Source of the DNA: Nitrospira sp. SB0677_bin_15
GTDB taxonomy: Bacteria > Nitrospirota > Nitrospiria > Nitrospirales > UBA8639
NCBI GenBank assembly: GCA_009842645.1
Contig: VYFB01000060.1
Location: 13,575 to 63,620 of the forward strand
Direction: 5' to 3'
Length of the DNA: 50,046 nucleotides
Shown piece by piece: positions 9,065 through 18,326 of this stretch. The notes under the pieces are model-generated. The model saw nothing but the letters and a program-made list of their open reading frames with translations, was not told the DNA's origin and ran no database searches. Every line of letters begins with the position of its first letter. The first letter of the stretch is position 1. A program made the translations under genes and the position numbers.

Positions 9065-10368
9065 AATGTTTCTTCTCGATCATACACGATGATCCCGCCG
9101 ACGAACGTCTTGACCACCTTCCCCTTCATGGTCCAACCGGCATACGGCGTATTGCGGCTCAGGGAATGCAGCCGAGCGACGTCCACGACCCATGTGGCAT
9201 TGAGATCGATTAACGTAACGTCCGCTTCACCACCCGGGGCTAAGGTGCCGTACGGCAAACCAAACACCCGGGCCGGTTCCCGCGTCAGCTTGGCGATGGC
9301 CTGTTCCAGCGTCAGTATCCCCTCCTCGACAAGATTCAGGGTGAGCGGGAAGGCCGTTTCCAATCCGATGATACCGAACGGAGCCTCGTCGAATTCCAAC
9401 TGTTTCTCCTGAACGGCATGCGGCGCATGATCCGTAGCCACGATATCGATGGTGTGATCCTGCAACCCTTCCTTGATGGCCCGGACGTCCTCATCCGTCC
9501 GTAACGGGGGATTCATTTTGGCGTTGGTGTCATAGGAACGAACGGCTTCATCCGTGAGCGAAAAATGATGCGGGCAGGCCTCGGCGGTAACGGGAATCCC
9601 ACGTGCCTTGGCTTCCCGCGTCATTCGGACCGAGCCCAACGTGCTGACGTGAGGCAAATGCAACCGTGCGCCGGTCAATTCGGCCAGGGCAATATTCCGG
9701 GCGACCATGACTTCTTCCGCGGCTTTCGGGATTCCAGGAATGCCCAGTTCGGTGGATACCGCGCCTTCATGCATACAGCCACCCCGTGAAAGCTGTGAGT
9801 CTTCACAGTGATCGATGACCGGAAGGTGAAAAGCCGAGGCATATTCCATGGCTCGACGCATGACCAGACTGTTCATGACCGGAACCCCATCATCGGAAAT
9901 GGCCACGCAGCCGGCATCGAACAGTTCCCCGATTTCCGCGAGCTCCTCTCCTTTCGATCCCTTGGTAATGGCCCCGATGGGAAAGACCCTGGCTTTCCCG
10001 GCAGCCGCGGCCTGGGCAAGGATAAATTCCGTGATCGACCGGGAATCGTTGACAGGGTAAGTATTGGGCATGCAACACACCGAGGTGAAGCCGCCGGCCA
10101 CGGCCGCGGCGCTGCCCGTGGCAATCGTTTCCTTATATTCGAATCCCGGTTCCCGAAAATGAACGTGCAAATCCACAAAACCCGGACACACGAGCAGATC
10201 CTTGGCGTCGATAATCTTCAGCCCTTTGACCTTCTGCAATTTTTGTTGCAGGTTCGGCTCCACCGCACTGATTTTTCCCTCTTCGATCAACACGTCAGCC
10301 ACGCCGTTCCATTGACCGGGATCAATCACGTGTCCGCCGGCAATGAGTATTTTCACGTCATTCGTCAT
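9061..10368 (-). CDS. pyrC: Dihydroorotase
   Basis: A 435-residue type I dihydroorotase, the third step of UMP synthesis (ring closure of carbamoyl aspartate). The metal-site DLHVHFREPG lies near residue 66, followed by the conserved DHCED segment near 190, HLPHVST near 235 and DHAPH near 310. Length and motifs are those of the bacterial long form. It overlaps the downstream membrane-protein gene by 4 bases. About 190 bases of repeat-filled DNA separate it from pyrB upstream, which could form hairpins within the transcript. Confidence 0.96.
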   Translation of the reverse strand: MTNDVKILIAGGHVIDPGQWNGVADVLIEEGKISAVEPNLQQKLQKVKGLKIIDAKDLLVCPGFVDLHVHFREPGFEYKETIATGSAAAVAGGFTSVCCMPNTYPVNDSRSITEFILAQAAAAGKARVFPIGAITKGSKGEELAEIGELFDAGCVAISDDGVPVMNSLVMRRAMEYASAFHLPVIDHCEDSQLSRGGCMHEGAVSTELGIPGIPKAAEEVMVARNIALAELTGARLHLPHVSTLGSVRMTREAKARGIPVTAEACPHHFSLTDEAVRSYDTNAKMNPPLRTDEDVRAIKEGLQDHTIDIVATDHAPHAVQEKQLEFDEAPFGIIGLETAFPLTLNLVEEGILTLEQAIAKLTREPARVFGLPYGTLAPGGEADVTLIDLNATWVVDVARLHSLSRNTPYAGWTMKGKVVKTFVGGIIVYDREETL

Positions 10369-10392
10369 AGAGGGTTACCTCCATCTCGTCGG

Positions 10393-10433
10393 GTTACACC
10401 CTTCGACAAGTTCAGGGTTAACCCAACCTACGA
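10393..10433. repeat. CACCCTTCGACAAGTTCAGGG-type repeat
   Basis: ACACCCTTCGACAAGTTCAGGG is embedded in a GGGTTA/TAACCC dyad. A related CACCCTTCGACTTCGCTCAG occurs inside rpoH at 24942. Confidence 0.6.
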
Positions 10434-10440
10434 GACTTAT

Positions 10441-10476
10441 CACCCTCACCTTAGTCCTCTCCCATCAAGGGAGAGG
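10441..10476. repeat. REP-like hairpin (family 1), unit 1 of inverted pair
   Basis: CCCTCACCTTAGTCCTCTCCC is followed by GGGAGAGG. It pairs in orientation with the next unit to form a BIME-like tandem in the pyrB-pyrC gap. Confidence 0.85.
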
Positions 10477-10489
10477 AAATTCCATACAC

Positions 10490-10530
10490 TCCCTCGCCCC
10501 TTGCGGGAGAGGGTTGGGGTGAGGGGGGGG
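10490..10530. repeat. REP-like hairpin (family 1), unit 2, inverted
   Basis: CCCTCGCCCCTTGCGGGAGAGGG is followed by TTGGGGTGAGGG, opposite in orientation to the unit at 10441-10476. Confidence 0.9.
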
Positions 10531-10561
10531 CAGATTCCGGGTATTTTCATGCCAATCCCGT

Positions 10562-12096
<1,535 letters not shown>

Positions 12097-12147
12097 TCAA
12101 CAGACGGAGGGCAGGATTTGCCCAAGCACGTAATCATCACTGAACTC

Positions 12148-12172
12148 CTTTCTCACCTCGCAGGATGAGCAT
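12148..12172 (-). promoter_or_regulatory. PyrR-binding hairpin (anti-antiterminator)
   Basis: On the minus strand CTCATCCTGCGAGGTGAG folds into a short stem (CTCATC/GGTGAG). It contains TCCTGCGAGGT, which fits the known PyrR-binding core UCCNGNGAGGY. The segment CGAGGTGAGAAAGG overlapping it can alternatively pair with CCTTCGTCTCG of the terminator stem, giving a plausible antiterminator. Binding of PyrR here would block that pairing and allow termination. Confidence 0.8.
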
Positions 12173-12185
12173 TAAAGGTATGGGC

Positions 12186-12214
12186 ATCCTAAAAGGTCAG
12201 GATGGTTTAGTCAA
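12186..12214 (-). promoter_or_regulatory. Promoter of the pyr operon
   Basis: On the minus strand TTGACT (12209-12214), 17 bases, then TAGGAT (12186-12191). Transcription would begin near 12179, just before the PyrR-binding hairpin, leaving a leader of about 130 bases. The promoter lies right after the stop codon of the upstream 598-residue gene. Confidence 0.72.
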
Positions 12215-12236
12215 GGACTTCTTCTCAGAAACGGAA

Positions 12237-14033
12237 TTACGACCCCTTGAGGCCCCAAACGGTCAGGCGGGGATGCAGCGCCGCCTTGGGAAGAATCGAT
12301 TGATGCATGCGAAACGGCTGCAAATTAGCAACAAGGTCGCCAAACACGATTTCCAACGAAAGCCCGGAGACGATGGAAGACAGGGAGTCCGGTCCGGCAA
12401 GAAACGCTAATGCATTGGGCCGGAGTGCCTCGCTGATTCGACGCAGCCGATTTTGCAACGTCGATTCTTCATCATACGAAGCAAACGGCAGCCAGACGTA
12501 CATGAGGTCGTACGCCGATGCACCATAACGGAAATCGTCTTCGCTCAAGAAACGATAGGATGTTTGCCAGTCCAACCGGTTGCCTTGGGCCAATTGATTC
12601 CATACCGACTGGGCGTGCTTTTGGGCATAGGCTCCGTGTGAATAGACGATTGTCGTGGACCGGAGCCGGTCAAAAGTCAACAAGGACCCGATGACTCCGT
12701 CAAATCCATGAATGAGGATTTGGCCGGATTGTCCGACCTGGACAACCAGGCGTTGATCCTGCTCGATGAAGTCGTTCAAAAAATCAGCCACAAACGGTTG
12801 GCTTGCAAGATCCCCGATGGGCGTCTCATCTTCAGGATAGAGCAGCACGGCCGAGTAGGCTTCCTGGGGCGACACGACCGGCGCACAATCAGCGAACAAT
12901 CCTTCCCAGGAATTTGCCTTGTTCATAACAGCCTGGTTGCCTGCATGACGTTTCGACTGGTGCGTAATCCCCCAGGTTGGTCGTAGCGCAATTTCATGTG
13001 AGGTTCTATGGTCATGCAGCAACAGACGATCGGAGTCTACGGTCATGTATTTCCCACAAGGAGCGAAGCCGCGTTGATTGAAAGGCACAAACGAAAGGCC
13101 GCTGGCGTCATCCGTTTTGGTCACCTTGAGCAGGTTTCCCTGTTTGACCGTCAAACACATCTGTTGGCCCGGCTCCACGTAGCGAACGGGCGGATGCGGA
13201 TATGGCAGCCAATCGACCTCTTGCGACCGGGGCGGATCCATGAAGACCGTAAAAGGATGTTCTTCACCCCGATGCATGGGCGTAAAAAAATTGCCGAACA
13301 ATCCGAACGCCGCTGCCGACGGGTAGGTCGGGATGCCCCGGTATTGTAATGGCCGGGGCTGATGCGGGTTCTGATCGTCATACAGCCCGCGGATCAATTC
13401 AAACGTGGCACTGCCCGTTCCCGGCAACAATGATTTGAATAATTCCACCACCGGCAAATAATCAATCCTTGCCCAATGCATGGCACTCATGCAGGACATG
13501 AACTGCGCCCGATCCCATGTGCCGTCCTCCAATACATAGAATGCATCCTTCCGTTGGCGGATCATGGCATACCCGGTGTCGTCAAGCACAAGATCATCGT
13601 CGGCATAAAAGAATGCCACTTCCTCCGCAGCCACGCCCATGGCCAAGGACGCCATCATGCGGAGGTCGTGCCGTGTGAGCGTGCGCCAGTCGGGGCGAGT
13701 CGTCAGGTCCAGTTTCATGGTATTCACCAAGCCGGATGGTTTGAGACCTACCCATTGACCCCAGTCCAAATAGATCCGGGCCGACACCAGGTAAACCGTC
13801 CCATCGTCATGTTTCCCCCACTCACACTCATGCAACGGGCAACCGTCCGGATCGGTCATCAGGATACGACGACCCAAAGGGCCGTACACCACCACGTGAC
13901 AGGTAGGGAGTTGTTTGCACGCCAGGCTGTGGCTGTCCGACGACGCGTTTACAACAAGCGCCCGGTTGCCTTGAAGCATGAAACTCGCCGGATTGTGCAG
14001 GATGGACGAAAGAATCGCAGGATGGTTTTTCAA
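12237..14033 (-). CDS. Protein of unknown function, 598 residues
   Basis: A large, apparently cytoplasmic protein with no signal peptide or membrane segment and no family I can name. Visible blocks are an N-terminal part with a Cys-containing PDGCPLHECEW segment, a central region rich in Pro/Tyr (GLYDDQNPHQPRPLQYRG) and a C-terminal part. YDLMYVWLPFASYDEE and the following LRRISEALRPNALAFLAG resemble the second half of a Rossmann-type methyltransferase, but no SAM-binding glycine motif is seen, so I do not assign a reaction. Codon pattern and uninterrupted length support a real gene. It lies between proA and pyrR on the same strand, but pyrR has its own promoter. Confidence 0.8.
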   Translation of the reverse strand: MKNHPAILSSILHNPASFMLQGNRALVVNASSDSHSLACKQLPTCHVVVYGPLGRRILMTDPDGCPLHECEWGKHDDGTVYLVSARIYLDWGQWVGLKPSGLVNTMKLDLTTRPDWRTLTRHDLRMMASLAMGVAAEEVAFFYADDDLVLDDTGYAMIRQRKDAFYVLEDGTWDRAQFMSCMSAMHWARIDYLPVVELFKSLLPGTGSATFELIRGLYDDQNPHQPRPLQYRGIPTYPSAAAFGLFGNFFTPMHRGEEHPFTVFMDPPRSQEVDWLPYPHPPVRYVEPGQQMCLTVKQGNLLKVTKTDDASGLSFVPFNQRGFAPCGKYMTVDSDRLLLHDHRTSHEIALRPTWGITHQSKRHAGNQAVMNKANSWEGLFADCAPVVSPQEAYSAVLLYPEDETPIGDLASQPFVADFLNDFIEQDQRLVVQVGQSGQILIHGFDGVIGSLLTFDRLRSTTIVYSHGAYAQKHAQSVWNQLAQGNRLDWQTSYRFLSEDDFRYGASAYDLMYVWLPFASYDEESTLQNRLRRISEALRPNALAFLAGPDSLSSIVSGLSLEIVFGDLVANLQPFRMHQSILPKAALHPRLTVWGLKGS

Positions 14034-14062
14034 CTAAAGCTCGCGGTGCTGATACTATTTCA

Positions 14063-14129
14063 AGGAACCTCTGATTCAGTGCACTATCGGGCGCATGGCT
14101 GCGTTGTGTCCTCGCTCAACCCTCACCTT
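14063..14129. mobile_element. Truncated copy of the 144-bp MITE-like element (copy C)
   Basis: Begins with AGGAACCTCTGATT and matches the full copy at 25964 through the CTCGCTCAACCCTCACCT segment, then stops. The missing half would have extended into the present end of proA, which lies 15 bases away. Confidence 0.85.
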
Positions 14130-14143
14130 TAACCCCCTTCTTG

Positions 14144-15505
14144 TTACTCGCGAAGCTGCCCCGACCCGTACACCACGTATTTGGAACAGGTCAAATCTTC
14201 GAGACCCATGGGACCTCGAGCATGAATGCGCGTCGTGCTGATGCCGATTTCCGCGCCCAGGCCGAATTGATAGCCGTCATTGAGCCGGGATGAGGCATTG
14301 ATCATCACCGCGCCGGCATCGACTTCCTGCAAAAACCTCATGGCGCGACTATAATCCTTGGTCACAATGACTTCGGTATGCCGGGACCCATACATCCGGA
14401 TGTGAGTCATGGCTTCATCCATATCCTTGACAACCTTGACGGCCAGCGTCAAAGACAGAAACTCCCGGCCATAATCCTCTTCTGTCGCGCTTTGGGCCTC
14501 ATGAATATATTGACGGGTTTTTTCGCAACCCCGAATTTCCACGCCGGCCTCGATCAGGGCCTTGCCCAGCTTCGGCAACAACGTCCTGGCTATGCCCTGG
14601 TGGACCAGTAGCGTCTCCATGGCGTTACACGTGGAAGGCCGTTGGACTTTGGCATTCACGCTAATAGCCTCGGCCATCGCAAGATCGGCATCAGCATCGA
14701 TATAGGTGTGGCAGACCCCTTTGTCATGCTTGATGACCGGGATCGTCGAGTGCTCGGTCACGAGTTTCATCAGGGACTCCCCGCCCCGCGGAATAATCAG
14801 GTCGATGAATTGATCCTGCTTCAGCAGTTCCAGAACCGCTTCCCGTTCAGTGCGTTCGACCAGGGATATGGCCCCTTCCGGAAGCCCGGCCTTTTGTGCG
14901 GCCTCAGATAACACGCGGGCGATGGCCATATTGGAATGAATGGCTTCCGAACCGCCCCGGAGTACGCAAACGTTTCCGGATTTGAGACACAAGGCCGCGG
15001 CATCGGCCGTGACGTTCGGGCGGGACTCGTAAATGATCCCAATGACTCCAATGGGCACGCGAATGCGTCCGACCTTCATGCCGTTGGGCCGTTCCTGCAT
15101 GCCCGGTGATTGCCCGACGAGATCGCGTAACCGGGCAATTTGCCGGAGTCCATCCGCCATTTCCCGCACGCGCTCGGGCGTCAGTCGAAGCCGGTCGGCC
15201 ATGGCCTCCCGTCCGTTACTCGTATCAAAGGCTTCGAGATCTTTTGCATTGTCTTCCAGGAGCGCATCGGTGGCCTCTTCCAAGCCTTCGCCCATGGCCG
15301 TCAATGCCTCATTCTTGACGGATGCCGGCAGGCGACTCAATTGAGGAGCGGCAGAACGCGCCTGCTCCAGAAGCGTGCGAAGATACGTCGGGGTATCAAC
15401 GACCTCTTCCTCGGCACCTTCTTCAGGTGTGGGATCGGCGTCTTGTGTCGCCCCTTCTATGCCTTGTTCTTCTTTCAGTTCCTCTTGGGTCTCTTCAGTG
15501 CTCAT
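14144..15505 (-). CDS. proA: Gamma-glutamyl phosphate reductase
   Basis: A 453-residue aldehyde-dehydrogenase-fold enzyme that reduces gamma-glutamyl phosphate to glutamate semialdehyde in proline synthesis. The catalytic cysteine is C293 in RPSTCNAMETLL, and the NADPH-site segments IGVIGIIYESRPN near 151 and LRGGSEAIHSN near 182 are intact. The first 38 residues are strongly acidic (many Glu and Asp) and precede the usual ProA start, making the protein about 35 residues longer than most. The extension may be real or the true start may be internal. No proB is adjacent. Confidence 0.95.
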   Translation of the reverse strand: MSTEETQEELKEEQGIEGATQDADPTPEEGAEEEVVDTPTYLRTLLEQARSAAPQLSRLPASVKNEALTAMGEGLEEATDALLEDNAKDLEAFDTSNGREAMADRLRLTPERVREMADGLRQIARLRDLVGQSPGMQERPNGMKVGRIRVPIGVIGIIYESRPNVTADAAALCLKSGNVCVLRGGSEAIHSNMAIARVLSEAAQKAGLPEGAISLVERTEREAVLELLKQDQFIDLIIPRGGESLMKLVTEHSTIPVIKHDKGVCHTYIDADADLAMAEAISVNAKVQRPSTCNAMETLLVHQGIARTLLPKLGKALIEAGVEIRGCEKTRQYIHEAQSATEEDYGREFLSLTLAVKVVKDMDEAMTHIRMYGSRHTEVIVTKDYSRAMRFLQEVDAGAVMINASSRLNDGYQFGLGAEIGISTTRIHARGPMGLEDLTCSKYVVYGSGQLRE

Positions 15506-15687
15506 ACTCTCCAGCCATTAAAGGTGATGGTTGCTCCCTGATCGAGAATACCGAGGCGTCATAAACCCGGTCAAGATCAGCTAAACCTGTTCCCTTGATT
15601 TTCCGTATTCAATCCTGCTACACATGGTGCCGTTGTTACTTCAGCAAAGAGAGATTTACCGCCTTCCCCATCGCGATCTGACCTTGT

Positions 15688-15763
15688 GCCGAGGTAGCTC
15701 AGTTGGCAGAGCACAGCCCTGAAAAGGCTGGTGTCGGCAGTTCGATTCTGCCCCTCGGCACCA
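15688..15763 (+). tRNA. tRNA-Phe (GAA anticodon)
   Basis: A complete cloverleaf. The acceptor stem GCCGAGG (15688-15694) pairs with CCTCGGC (15753-15759), the anticodon stem is CAGCC/GGCTG and the loop CTGAAAA has GAA at 15721-15723. The T-arm reads GGCAGTTCGATTCTGCC. The CCA end is encoded at 15761-15763. It stands alone, divergent from proA. Confidence 0.97.
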
Positions 15764-15934
15764 TATTTCTCTCTCCCGCACTCTCGCCTCAGCCTCAGTC
15801 CCTGCACAATGCATCCATGAAGTGCTCCTGACTGCACATCGCAGACTAAATTACGGACACACCGTTTTCCAATCGAAGCCACAAATAGAGGAACATCTTG
15901 ACTTTACGGTAGAAATAGCGTCAAAATAGTGGCA

Positions 15935-15940
15935 TATAAT
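15935..15940 (+). promoter_or_regulatory. Possible -10 box in AT-rich region before the 194-residue gene
   Basis: A perfect TATAAT lies 70 bases before the ATG in a clearly AT-rich segment (15895-16010). No convincing -35 sits at the proper distance, so this is only a candidate. Confidence 0.3.
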
Positions 15941-16010
15941 TGACGTTATTTAATTTATTGGCATGTTTATAGAAGTTAATGTAAATTTAAAGTCAACCTC
16001 GTGAAAGATT

Positions 16011-16595
16011 ATGGATAAATTAAAGCTTCGCGTAAAAGCCTCTGATTATGAGCTTGAGGCTGAAGGCTCCAGAGATTTTCTTAATGAGCAGTATGAAGCC
16101 TTCAAGCAACTTCTTGGTGCTGTGACACAAAAATCTGTTGTGTCAGGATCGCGGGGGAAAATGGATTTTCCGTCATCGCGTGCCTCGGTCGTTGCTCCCC
16201 TGCCCGACAAGAAGACAGGTGTTCCTCCAAATTCCCAGGCCACGTCTTTTCAGAAATTGCTGGTATGGGATGATCGAACTCAACGGGTGAAAATCACAGC
16301 CCTCCCGGATGGCCCGACGAGCATAGCTGATACGGTTTTGCTGCTCTTATTGGGATACCGCGAACTTCGAGGGCTAAGTCAGATATCTGCATTAGATCTG
16401 AATCAGGGGCTCAGGTCCGCAGGCATCGACGACGTTCGTTTAGATAGAGAAATGGCGCCTTACCTGAAGGCCAGATTGGTGCTGCGATCCGGAGTCGGGA
16501 AAGGCAGCCGGTATCGACTCACCACGCGCGGCGTCAAACAAGCCCAGGAACTTGTCCAAACCCTCGCTACGCTGATTCCCGATCCCTTCCTCTGA
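16011..16595 (+). CDS. Protein of unknown function, 194 residues
   Basis: A soluble two-part protein. Residues 1-40 form a compact basic/acidic segment (KLRVKASDYELEAEG, then FLNEQYEAFKQLL), followed by a low-complexity Ser/Pro linker to about residue 80. A C-terminal helical domain (about 95-190) ends in GSRYRLTTRGVKQAQEL, which resembles a winged-helix wing with its last helix, so DNA or protein binding is possible but unproven. It stands as a single gene after tRNA-Phe and converges on the yafQ toxin gene. Its AT-rich upstream region differs from its neighbours. I recognise no family. Confidence 0.65.
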   Translation: MDKLKLRVKASDYELEAEGSRDFLNEQYEAFKQLLGAVTQKSVVSGSRGKMDFPSSRASVVAPLPDKKTGVPPNSQATSFQKLLVWDDRTQRVKITALPDGPTSIADTVLLLLLGYRELRGLSQISALDLNQGLRSAGIDDVRLDREMAPYLKARLVLRSGVGKGSRYRLTTRGVKQAQELVQTLATLIPDPFL

Positions 16596-16628
16596 TTCAC
16601 CTTCCGGAGATGATAATGTTGGCTTGTC

Positions 16629-16901
16629 TTATTCCGTGAAGAGGTCGGAGTGCGAGCCGATACGGACCAGGTGTAATTCGCTTCCTTCGACCCTATAAAT
16701 CAGAAGCCGGTCCGTCTCGACGTGCGTCTCCCTGTACCCTTTCCAGATACCTCGCAATGGATGATCGCGTTGCTGCACGGCTAACGGCTCTTGCCGGATC
16801 AATGCTGCCAGCACCGTTCGCAACTTTGTCAGGTCTTTCCCTTGTTTCCGGGCTTTTTTGACGTCGCGTTTGAACTGCGTGGATCGAACCGGGGTCAGCA
16901 C
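16629..16901 (-). CDS. yafQ: YafQ-family mRNA interferase toxin
   Basis: A 90-residue RelE/ParE-superfamily toxin of the YafQ type, which cleaves mRNA on the ribosome. Family features are KKARKQGKDLTKLRTVL near residue 15, HPLRGIWKGYRETHV near 47 and the C-terminal LVRIGSHSDLF, with a His at the catalytic position. The start is GTG at 16901, directly after the antitoxin stop (TAA then GTG, no gap), so translation is coupled to the antitoxin. Confidence 0.9.
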   Translation of the reverse strand: MLTPVRSTQFKRDVKKARKQGKDLTKLRTVLAALIRQEPLAVQQRDHPLRGIWKGYRETHVETDRLLIYRVEGSELHLVRIGSHSDLFTE

Positions 16902-17159
16902 TTAGATGTCCAGATCCCGGAACAGGTCTTCGGCTTTGCCAAAACGCTTCCCTTTGCCTTCGTTTAATTCCTTCATGGCCTTGAGAGTTCTCACGTTCGG
17001 CACTTGGACGGCAAATGGCAGCCTCTTTTCGTCTGCCACGCGCACCAATAACAGACGAATGGCATCGGACACTGAAAGGCCCATGGATTGGAGTACTTTT
17101 GTGGCTTGTTTTTTGGTTTTGCCCGCGATTCGAGCGCGTACGACGGTATCGGCATTCAT
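16902..17159 (-). CDS. dinJ: DinJ/RelB-type antitoxin
   Basis: The ORF track opens at 17198, but the ATG at 17159 (MNADTVVRARI) has a GGAGG ribosome site 8 bases upstream and matches the usual DinJ start, giving 85 residues. The N-terminal half is a ribbon-helix-helix fold (VVRARIAGKTKKQATKVL, then GLSVSDAIRLLL). The acidic and basic C-terminal tail would wrap around and neutralise YafQ. It is expected to repress its own promoter. Confidence 0.9.
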   Translation of the reverse strand: MNADTVVRARIAGKTKKQATKVLQSMGLSVSDAIRLLLVRVADEKRLPFAVQVPNVRTLKAMKELNEGKGKRFGKAEDLFRDLDI

Positions 17160-17185
17160 CTTGACGTCCTCCGGCATGTAGCTTG

Positions 17186-17214
17186 AATGTAGCCACACGT
17201 TCTTGCCGTGTCAA
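17186..17214 (-). promoter_or_regulatory. Promoter of dinJ-yafQ
   Basis: TTGACA (17209-17214), 17 bases, TACATT (17186-17191) on the minus strand, 27 bases before the dinJ ATG. Confidence 0.72.
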
Positions 17215-17292
17215 GGGATTCCGCAGGGAGGTGCTGGATTTCCGATCCTCCGTACTGTCATTCCTGCACACGCGAGAAAGTAGAAGAAAAAA

Positions 17293-17327
17293 CACCCTCA
17301 CCCTGCCCTCTCCCAGAGGGAGAGGGT
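17293..17327. repeat. REP-like hairpin (family 1)
   Basis: CACCCTCACCCTGCCCTCTCCC is followed by GGGAGAGGG, in the gap between purQ and the dinJ promoter. Confidence 0.9.
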
Positions 17328-17343
17328 AACAGGAATGTAGGGC

Positions 17344-18063
17344 TTAAGAGGCCGTCTGCTTCTTACCTTGACCGGTCATGACCGCGTCGATCATGGAGCG
17401 AAACAATAATTGCCCGTCTTCGTTGTCCAGCAGGGCTTCGGCGCAGCGTTCCGGGTGCGGCATGAGGCCCAACACGTTGCCCGCGGGATTGCGAAGCCCT
17501 GCAATGTTGTCGAGCGAACCGTTGGGGTTGGCCTGTTCCGTGACAGTTCCATCCGCCCGGCAATACCGGAACACGATTTGGGCATTGGCCCGGACCGCGG
17601 CCAAGGTCACGGGATCGGTATGGTAATTGCCCTCTGCGTGGGCAATCGGAAAACGTATCACCTGTCCGGATTCATAGTGCCGCGTAAACGGGGTATCGGC
17701 ATTTTCCACTTTCACGCAAACGTCGTCGCATATAAAGGAAAGTCCAACGTTAGGCAGCATGGCGCCGGGCAATAATCCCGCTTCGAGGAGGATCTGAAAC
17801 CCGTTGCAGATTCCCATGACCAGCCCTCCCGTCCGGGCGAATTCCTGAACGGCGTGCATGATCGGTGAGAGTTGCGCAATGGCCCCGCTACGCAGGTAAT
17901 CCCCGTAAGAAAAGCCGCCGGGCAGGACGACGGCATCCAGTTCGCCCAGCGACGTGTCGCCATGCCAGATGAGGGTGACGTCCTGATCCAGCACATTGGC
18001 CAGGACGTGTGCGCAATCGCGGTCACAGTTCGAGCCGGGAAAAACAATGACGCCCCATTTCAT
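17344..18063 (-). CDS. purQ: Phosphoribosylformylglycinamidine synthase, glutaminase subunit PurQ
   Basis: A 239-residue class I glutamine amidotransferase that supplies ammonia to PurL in the fourth step of purine synthesis. Nucleophile C86 lies in VMGICNGFQ and the C-terminal His/Glu pair in MPHPERC. The small separate PurQ together with PurS implies a small-type PurL, which is not in this window. It overlaps purS by 4 bases. Confidence 0.96.
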   Translation of the reverse strand: MKWGVIVFPGSNCDRDCAHVLANVLDQDVTLIWHGDTSLGELDAVVLPGGFSYGDYLRSGAIAQLSPIMHAVQEFARTGGLVMGICNGFQILLEAGLLPGAMLPNVGLSFICDDVCVKVENADTPFTRHYESGQVIRFPIAHAEGNYHTDPVTLAAVRANAQIVFRYCRADGTVTEQANPNGSLDNIAGLRNPAGNVLGLMPHPERCAEALLDNEDGQLLFRSMIDAVMTGQGKKQTAS

Positions 18064-18326
18064 GAGGAATGCCGCGACGGGTGTAGTTCCAACTCGTATT
18101 GATATTCTTCGATGACCGTGTTGGCGAGGAGCGTTTCACACATGGCCTTGAGTTGCGCTTCCGCCTCAACCGGATCATCCTGGTTCAATTCAATTTCCAG
18201 AAACTTTCCCACGCGGACGTCGGCCACGCCGGCAAACCCCAAGGTTCTCAACGACTGCCGGATGGTCCTGCCCTGAGGGTCCAAAATGCCTGATTTCAAG
18301 GTCACGTGAATTTTGGCCCTGATCAT
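18060..18326 (-). CDS. purS: PurS subunit of FGAM synthase
   Basis: An 88-residue PurS, the small subunit that bridges PurQ and PurL and helps channel ammonia. The N-terminus [15 protein letters not shown] and the following QSLRTLGF and [11 protein letters not shown] blocks are family hallmarks. It overlaps purB upstream and purQ downstream by 4 bases each, so the three are one transcriptional and translational unit. Confidence 0.95.
   Translation of the reverse strand: MIRAKIHVTLKSGILDPQGRTIRQSLRTLGFAGVADVRVGKFLEIELNQDDPVEAEAQLKAMCETLLANTVIEEYQYELELHPSRHSS

Noticed and set aside
15577-15882. Minus-strand ORF of 101 residues over tRNA-Phe
   Set aside because: It is the antisense of the tRNA. 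Residues such as NRTADTSLFRAV are the typical spurious translation of a tRNA gene.
15688-16010. tRNA-Phe as an integration site for an island
   Set aside because: I found no integrase gene and no second copy of the tRNA 3' end within the window.
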